Shown here: piece by piece, positions 58,828 through 64,000 of the stretch
How the letters are laid out: the number at the start of each line of letters is the position of its first letter
Numbering within the stretch: position 1 is the stretch's first letter
NCBI GenBank assembly: GCA_015179025.1
Contig: WHUX01000200.1
Span: forward strand, 1-64,000
Origin: Terfezia claveryi
Taxonomy: Eukaryota > Ascomycota > Pezizomycetes > Pezizales > Pezizaceae
Length of the DNA: 64,000 nucleotides
Direction of reading: 5' to 3'
Translations under genes and position numbers: made by a program
Notes under the pieces: model-generated
Databases searched by the model: none
The model's input: only the letters and a program-made list of their open reading frames with translations
Told to the model about the DNA's origin: nothing

Positions 58828-58994
58828 TGACTTTCTTCGTTTCCCTCCAGAGTCATAAACCTTACCTCCTCTCTATTCCTCCCATGATTAACTGGTACCG
58901 TACAGAACATAACCTCGTTTCCATTGATGCCCTCAACCGTAATATAGCAATTTCCATCATCACGATTATCTTCCTTCATTTTGACAAACCTTAC

Positions 58995-59321
58995 CTAAGG
59001 TCTGCCAAGTATGATTTCACAGGTTAGGTTCGCTATTACGAAGAAACGACCGCTGGTTACCACTCCTCCTATCGTAATTGTAACTTTGTGGCAGACTCCC
59101 ACCACCCACGTACTATGTTCCGTAGCCCCCCCTACAGACCAGTTCACTTTAACGTCAATTGGTATGTTGTATTCCTTGATAATATCCTCCCTCACTAAGT
59201 TCAACTCAGATCCTCCATCAATTAGCATTTCCAACATATCTTCTGCATTATCATTTAGAGCCGCAACGCATACCGGGCATGCTACTACGTAAAGCTCTCT
59301 ATCTGATTTATTCCTATACAC
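58995..59321 (-). pseudogene. E aspartic protease
   Basis: The active-site region reads MLEMLIDGGSELNLVREDII, with D-G-G in place of D-S/T-G. The flap/wing and the C-terminal Ile-Leu-Gly (EIILGRP) are present. TAG follows GRP and is probably a mutated sense codon, since the frame continues toward 58840. The protease cleaves the Gag-Pol precursor. It is preceded by an acidic/basic charged region (59511-59870) joined to gag. Confidence 0.75.
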
Positions 59322-59510
59322 CCGTGATATTACTGTATCTATCTTTTTCTCTACGCGACCCTACATTTCCATAATTCGCGAAACTCTTCTAATTCCTATA
59401 TACCGCTGTACTAACTCTGGCCCCGCTGTTGCTAGGATCTCTTCCGGATTGAGTCCTCCACTACTCATAAACTTATGAGCAATTTTATCGAGGTCTAAGT
59501 TTTCCCTCAT

Positions 59511-61524
59511 CTATATCCAAATAGGGACATTCTTAACTTCTTCTATTTCTTCAATCTTCTTTTCTTCCGGCTTCTCTTTTATCCTTTTTTTCTTAGGTTC
59601 AAGCTCCTTCAATTCCTCTATATACTTCATTATCTCATTTTCCATCGTAGGCTCCTGCACCTTCTGTTCTTCTTGCAGCTTCCTTTGATTTGATGGTGGC
59701 TTTGGATTACTGGGTGGCCAGAATTTCATTCCTTCTCGAGATTCTCTAGGAATAATTCCTTCCTTCATATTCCTAGATTTACCTTGTGTTTGAACTAGCT
59801 TATAGATTATTGGCTGCCCATTCATCTTCCCACATTCATATCCTTCTCCTTTATGGGTCACAGTCTTCACACTAGCCCTTTATTCTTGTAGTATTATTGC
59901 GCTAGAAATAGACTTAATCGAATCGATTTTTGATTCCTTAGTCTGTAACACTTTCTGGAACCCATTCCTTCTGCCATTCAGTTACTTGTCCGTTCTCAGC
60001 TACTATTGGATAAGGCACTCTAATTGTCTCTTCTGTTCCTTCTTGTCCTAAGAATAGAGAGGCTCCACGAAAATGTACGTCTCCTCTTTCGATCGCCTTC
60101 TGGAAGTCCTTACATTTATCTCTCCTATGCATTCTACCATCCCAAAAACATTCTCGAAACCTTTGTCCCCCACCTTGATTCCCTGTATTGGATTGATAAT
60201 CTCTTCGTCCTTACTGATTGGGATTGTACAGTTGTTGCAGTTATTGCAACTTAGGAGTCATTGTGGCTATCTTCTTGAGCTCTACTAACTCAAGATCTCG
60301 CTTGATTACTCCCTCTTTAGCACTTCGCTAAGCTTCTAAGTGCTGAAGCTTTAAATCTCTCAGTTGGTTGACGATCTCATCTATAGGGTCTGCCTTTTCT
60401 TGCTTCTTTGAGGTTTCCTTCTTCGTCTCCTTGTGCTTACTTTCATTCTTAAGTATCTTGACTTGAGGTACTATTTCTTCATATTCTGTCTCATCTTCTT
60501 CTTTCCTAAAGAACCTTGTCATCTGCGACCCTTCATCTTCTGACCATTCCAACGCGGTCTGCTTGACGTCCTCCCATTTATCTATGAGTGTGTCAGGATT
60601 CTCTAGATCGATCTCACACTTCTTGCAAATCTTATCTCCTACATGAATTTTGAAGGCTCGCAAGAATAATGTAATCCTAGTCCACTCATCCAACCTTTTT
60701 TTCTCCAATAACATTTCTGATCGTTCGCTATATTCGATGATGAATGAACGGTAGTCACCAGGACTTGAATTTTCCTTCTTTCTCATTTCCGATACTATCC
60801 TTCGCAAGTTCTTTACCGTGATCCTTTTCAACTCTGAGTCACTAGCCCTGAAATCCTTCAACAGTTGCTTCTTGAATTCATCCCAATTGTTCTCCTTATA
60901 CGACCTAATTGTCTTGAGATATTTTCCAATTGATTTCTCACAGTATTGGACAATTCTCTTTATCTTCTGCTACTCTGTCGACTCAACTGTTAGATTATCC
61001 CATTTGGCAAGGAAATCAGAGACATCTGTTCCGTCGAAAAAAGGTGCTCCCTGTTGCCTAGGTAACGGATAAAAAGCCACTGGGCCCAAGGTTGCAATTT
61101 GAACTTCACGAGGTACCACAGGACTATTTCTCCCTTCTCTTGCCTTTCGCTTCCCTGCCGCTTTTGAGCTTTCTCCAGGCTTTTGATGATAGGTTCCCTC
61201 TTCTTTAGGAGACATTTTGTCTAGGAATGAGTCAATTTTGGTCAAAACCTTTTCTAGCTTTTCGCAGCAAGAATAGGTTATGGATTGAGAACTGTATACT
61301 TGTATGGGAATTCTCCTTGTCAGTCGTTTTGCTCTCCTTCTATTTCTTATTTGCTTCTTAAGCTTAGATACTATGTCATTCAATTCTGAAAATTTGCTTC
61401 TTTCTGTCGTCTTCTAGGATCGCTTTGATCCTTTTTTCTGTTCTTCATTCTTCCTTCTTTATTTTTTCCCTTTTCCAAGTTCCAGATCCTCTTCAAGTCT
61501 TTGTACATTTCCATTAGCATCCAT
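59511..61524 (-). pseudogene. E gag and charged linker to protease
   Basis: The probable start ATG at 61524 gives MDANGNVQRLEEDLELGKGK. A basic N-terminal part is KLKKQIRNRRRAKRLTRRIP. The capsid motif PFFDGTDVSDFLAKWDNLTV (about 61040) is typical of Gag proteins. The helical capsid end is at 60861-60330. A zinc-knuckle-like segment CFWDGRMHRRDKC (about 60150-60110) has Asp where the second Cys is usual. A Lys/Glu-rich linker runs up to 59511 (EELKELEPKKKRIKEKPEEK). Stops at 61462, 60969, 60330, 59938 and 59511 and some frame changes mark decay. Confidence 0.8.
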
Positions 61525-61674
61525 ACTATCATCATCCACACCCATTTCTCTCACGACATTTTGATTAGCTTCCCGCTAACCATTCCTATGACCTTATACA
61601 TTTCTGCTTCATTTTTTGGGACTTCCCGTCTTGTTTTTTTCTTCCTTTTGGTGATAACAATTTAGTGATAAACT

Positions 61675-61695
61675 CTCCGGTCGAAGGGACCAATA
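61675..61695 (-). promoter_or_regulatory. E primer-binding site candidate
   Basis: Three bases after the 5' LTR the coding strand reads TGGTCCCTTCGACCGG. Its complement ends in CCA and resembles the 3' end of a tRNA (GGTCGAAGGGACCA). A comparison with fungal tRNAs would decide. Confidence 0.4.
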
Positions 61696-62425
61696 TGAAG
61701 GCACTTCATTCCTAATGGAAGAATATGCACTGAATGATCGGGTGAGAGTTTCAATAGTATTGCTAACTTAGAAAAGAAGAAAAGATAGAGAGATCATAAA
61801 AGTAGAATTGTACATCACAAAGTTGCTACTTGTCTCGCCTCCCTCCAGTTCTTCCATAAAAATACCATAACGACCGTATTCTTCTGTTTTCCATCACAAT
61901 AATATCATTATCAACCAATAAGACTAACTTTTGCATAATTTTGCCTCGAACTATCTATCATACTGACACCCATCTCTCTTGACACCTAAACAAACTTGTT
62001 CGACTGTCATTTCTTCACCTTTCCCTTATTCCACACCCGAACAACTCTGTTTGACTGTCGAATCTTCACCTTATTTGACACCCGAACAACTCTGTTCAAC
62101 TGTCAAATCTTCACCTTATTTGACACGCGAACAACTCTATTCGACTATCAAATCTCTTGCTTATTTGACACCCGAACAACTCTGTTCGACTGTCAATTCT
62201 CTTGCTTTTCCAGCATATCAGCCTCTTTAATTTGACACTCGAACAAGTCTGTTCAGGTGTCAGCGTAAACAAGCAAATCACTAAAAACAATGCCATTCAT
62301 TTAACTAACTAAATCACTTGACAAACGAAAACCTATAAAGTAAATAATAAAAATAAAATAATAAAAAAAACTAAAAGTAACTCAAAAAATCAAACTTTTT
62401 CCCTACTCTTCCTTATTCCCCATCA
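61696..62425 (-). repeat. E 5' LTR (730 bp, five 45 bp units)
   Basis: It starts TGAAGGCACTTC and ends CCCCATCA on the plus strand. The 45 bp hairpin repeat spans about 61979-62200 with five units, against ten in the 3' LTR. Confidence 0.9.
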
Positions 62426-64000
62426 CAATGACATTTGTTGAAGTCGTAGTCGATATGCTTGAAATTGATAGCTCCGCGAGAAACCATATTGTTTTGAGTA
62501 GAGGTTTCTGGTAAGTGGAAAGTTCTTAAAGCATTTGTTGAGATGTTATGGTTATAGGTATAGTTAGGAGGATCAATGCTATTGGAAATATAATTGTCCT
62601 TGGTAGTGGGAGTGTATAAGTATTTATGCTTTCTTAATAGAGCATCTGCTATCAAATTTTCCTTTTCTGTAGTGTGCTGTATATCTGTATCAAATTCCAT
62701 TAAATAATCTTGCCATCACCTCAATTTCTGGCTTACAAGTGTTTGAGTATGAAAGGTTACTAATGGTTTGTAGTTGGTAAGGATAGTGAACTTATGACCT
62801 CTTAATTGTACTTCAAAAAATTTCAATGAGTCAATAATCGCTAATAATTCCTTTTGAAAAGTAGAATAATTGAGTTGTGCTGGATTAAATTTTCTAGAGT
62901 AGAAGCATGATGGTCTGATGTGCGTCAACGGTCCTTGACCTATCCAAAATCCTAGTCCTACATTACTAGCATTACAGACTAAATATTTGGGTTCAGTAGA
63001 TTTATTATTCCAAGGTTTTAAAACATATAGGGAATTCATAAGTTCCTTGAGTCTTTCAAATGCTACATTATGAGTATCTGTCCATTCCTATTTCTTTGTC
63101 TCTTCTTGCAGTTCTGACAGAGTGCTTGCATATGATACCAAGTCAGGAATAAATCTGCTGAGGTAATTTTATGATTCTAAGGAATCCTCTAAGATCCTTT
63201 TTTCTTGTAGAAGTTGGAAATATTAATATAGTAGTCCTCTTCTTTGGGTCTACATATAATCCATCTGATGTCAAAATATGTTCTAAGATTTCCAATCTTA
63301 GAGTACAGAACTAGCATTTGCTTTCTTTGAGATAGAATTTCTTATCCTGTAGACATTGAACTACTTTCTTCAATAATTCTATATGTTCTTCATATATTTT
63401 TGAGAATATAATAATATCATCAACATAGATAATTAAGTTTATATAGACCATGTCTTTTAAAATTTTATACAAAACGCAAACCATAGTAGCAGGTGTATTA
63501 CAATCCCCTTATTGCATAACTCTGCTTCTAAAATATCCCATGTGATATAAAAAGGTAGAGGGTTACTCAGATTCTTTATTAATTCTAATATTAAAAAATC
63601 CGTCAGCTAAGTCAAGCTTAGTCCAAATAGGATTCTCCGCTACTAGTTCAATTGCTTCATTAAGATCTGGCAATGGGGTGTAGTTTGGTTCGACAGCTAA
63701 ATTATGGTCTTGACAATCATTAACATGTCTAGCTTCTTCCAGTTTATCTCATTTAGGGATAGTAAACATGACTATATTATTTGTATCATTTTCTACTCTA
63801 TATATGCGACCTGATGCTTCTTCTTTGACTGATTTGTCATGGATTTGTTGTCTAAATTGATGTCCTGAGGGTCGCCATTTTGGTATCCAAGTAGCTCTTG
63901 CTTTTGGTTTGATAGAGTGATTAATTTTTCTTATTAGCAGTAATTCCAGTAGAATTGTCTTGGGAAATAATAAGAGGAACTCCGTTATAGGGTTAAATTG
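62426..64000 (-). pseudogene. B3 pol, 5' part: linker start, RNase H, RT (runs off the window)
   Basis: The linker/RNase H end is at 62700-62416 (EKENLIADALLRKHKYLYTP), the RNase H at 63040-62720 (KELLAIIDSLKFFEVQLRGH) and the RT above that. The active-site box is YVDDIIIF (63405-63425, both Asp kept), unlike B1 and B2. The window ends in the protease-RT connection. Stops are present (for example near 63160, 63340, 63525). It joins B3 integrase across E. Confidence 0.85.

Larger units (their letters stand above)
50728..62425 (-). mobile_element. E: Ty3/Gypsy element with long repeat-bearing LTRs and an extra ORF, inside B3
   Basis: The LTRs lie at 50728-51681 (954 bp) and 61696-62425 (730 bp), TGAAGGCAC...CCCCATCA, with the left terminus altered to TA. 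The coding strand is minus: gag, protease, RT (split by F), RNase H, integrase, then a separate ORF before the 3' LTR. No chromodomain was seen. Borders in B3 carry an imperfect, decayed duplication (CGATA/CAATG). Stops are fewer than in B1 or D. Confidence 0.92.
44628..64000 (-). mobile_element. B3: family B element, incomplete in window, split by C1 and E
   Basis: The 3' LTR (44628-47916, holding C1), integrase and linker (47917-50727), then E (50728-62425), then RNase H and RT (62426-64000). The 5' part and 5' LTR lie beyond 64000. The sequence before E (GCTCTTCTACGA) and after it (GACATTTGTTGAAGTCG) joins to give the same order as B2 at 32300-32270. Confidence 0.9.

Overview
The window is a block of transposable elements from what is almost certainly a filamentous fungus, most likely an ascomycete. 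The elements are Ty3/Gypsy retrotransposons, several with chromodomain integrases. Most copies carry the C-to-T / G-to-A decay expected of repeat-induced point mutation (RIP): very AT- and TpA-rich sequence, and stops where CAG, CAA, CGA or TGG codons are expected. I see no convincing host gene, rRNA, tRNA or CRISPR array. The species cannot be named from the sequence.

Families (my labels). Family A: chromovirus with about 500 bp LTRs (copies A1, A2, A3a, A3b). Family B: Gypsy element with a one-frame Gag-Pol, a canonical 671 bp LTR, a long leader and an ORF antisense to the leader (B0, B1, B2, B3, plus a solo LTR piece). Family D: chromovirus with 624 bp LTRs, one copy. Family E: Gypsy element without a chromodomain, with a minisatellite-bearing LTR and an extra ORF behind integrase, one copy. 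Family C (C1, C2, C3): non-autonomous foldback DNA elements with CATCAG... ends and nested minisatellites. F: an unrelated foldback DNA element with CCCTTGCAAG... ends.

Layout. 1-1271 holds one end of a C-like element; 1518-2005 is a 23 bp minisatellite; 2538-3082 is a B fragment (B0). A2 (+) starts inside B0 at 3083. It is split at 4924-11067 by A1 (-, 5 bp target duplication ATATA) and ends at 14457 against C2. C2 is broken at 15357 by B1 (+, 15357-40074). B1 is split in its integrase by D (-, 22855-38401, duplication CATAT/TATAT), and D is split in its leader by B2 (-, 28808-37746, duplication GTTTA). The chain B0 > A2 > C2 > B1 > D > B2 is six layers deep. 40075-41606 is AT-rich filler with hairpin repeats and a truncated B LTR. 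A second chain follows: A3a (-) is broken by A3b (-, 42160), A3b by B3 (-, 44628 to beyond the window), the B3 LTR by C1 (44649-47264), the B3 body by E (-, 50728-62425), and the E reverse transcriptase by F (55933-57714).

How the parts work. Each retroelement encodes capsid/nucleocapsid (Gag) and protease, reverse transcriptase, RNase H and integrase (Pol), flanked by LTRs with promoter and end signals. A1 shows a candidate -1 frameshift site (GGGAAAA) joining Gag to Pol and a candidate self-priming primer-binding site. No autonomous element here looks intact, although A1, B2, B3 and E are much less decayed than A2, B0 and B1. The observations most worth following are the antisense ORF conserved in the B leader (36273-36836), the C foldback family, the downstream E ORF with its own TATA box, and recurrent Asp-to-Asn changes in the reverse transcriptase active-site box.
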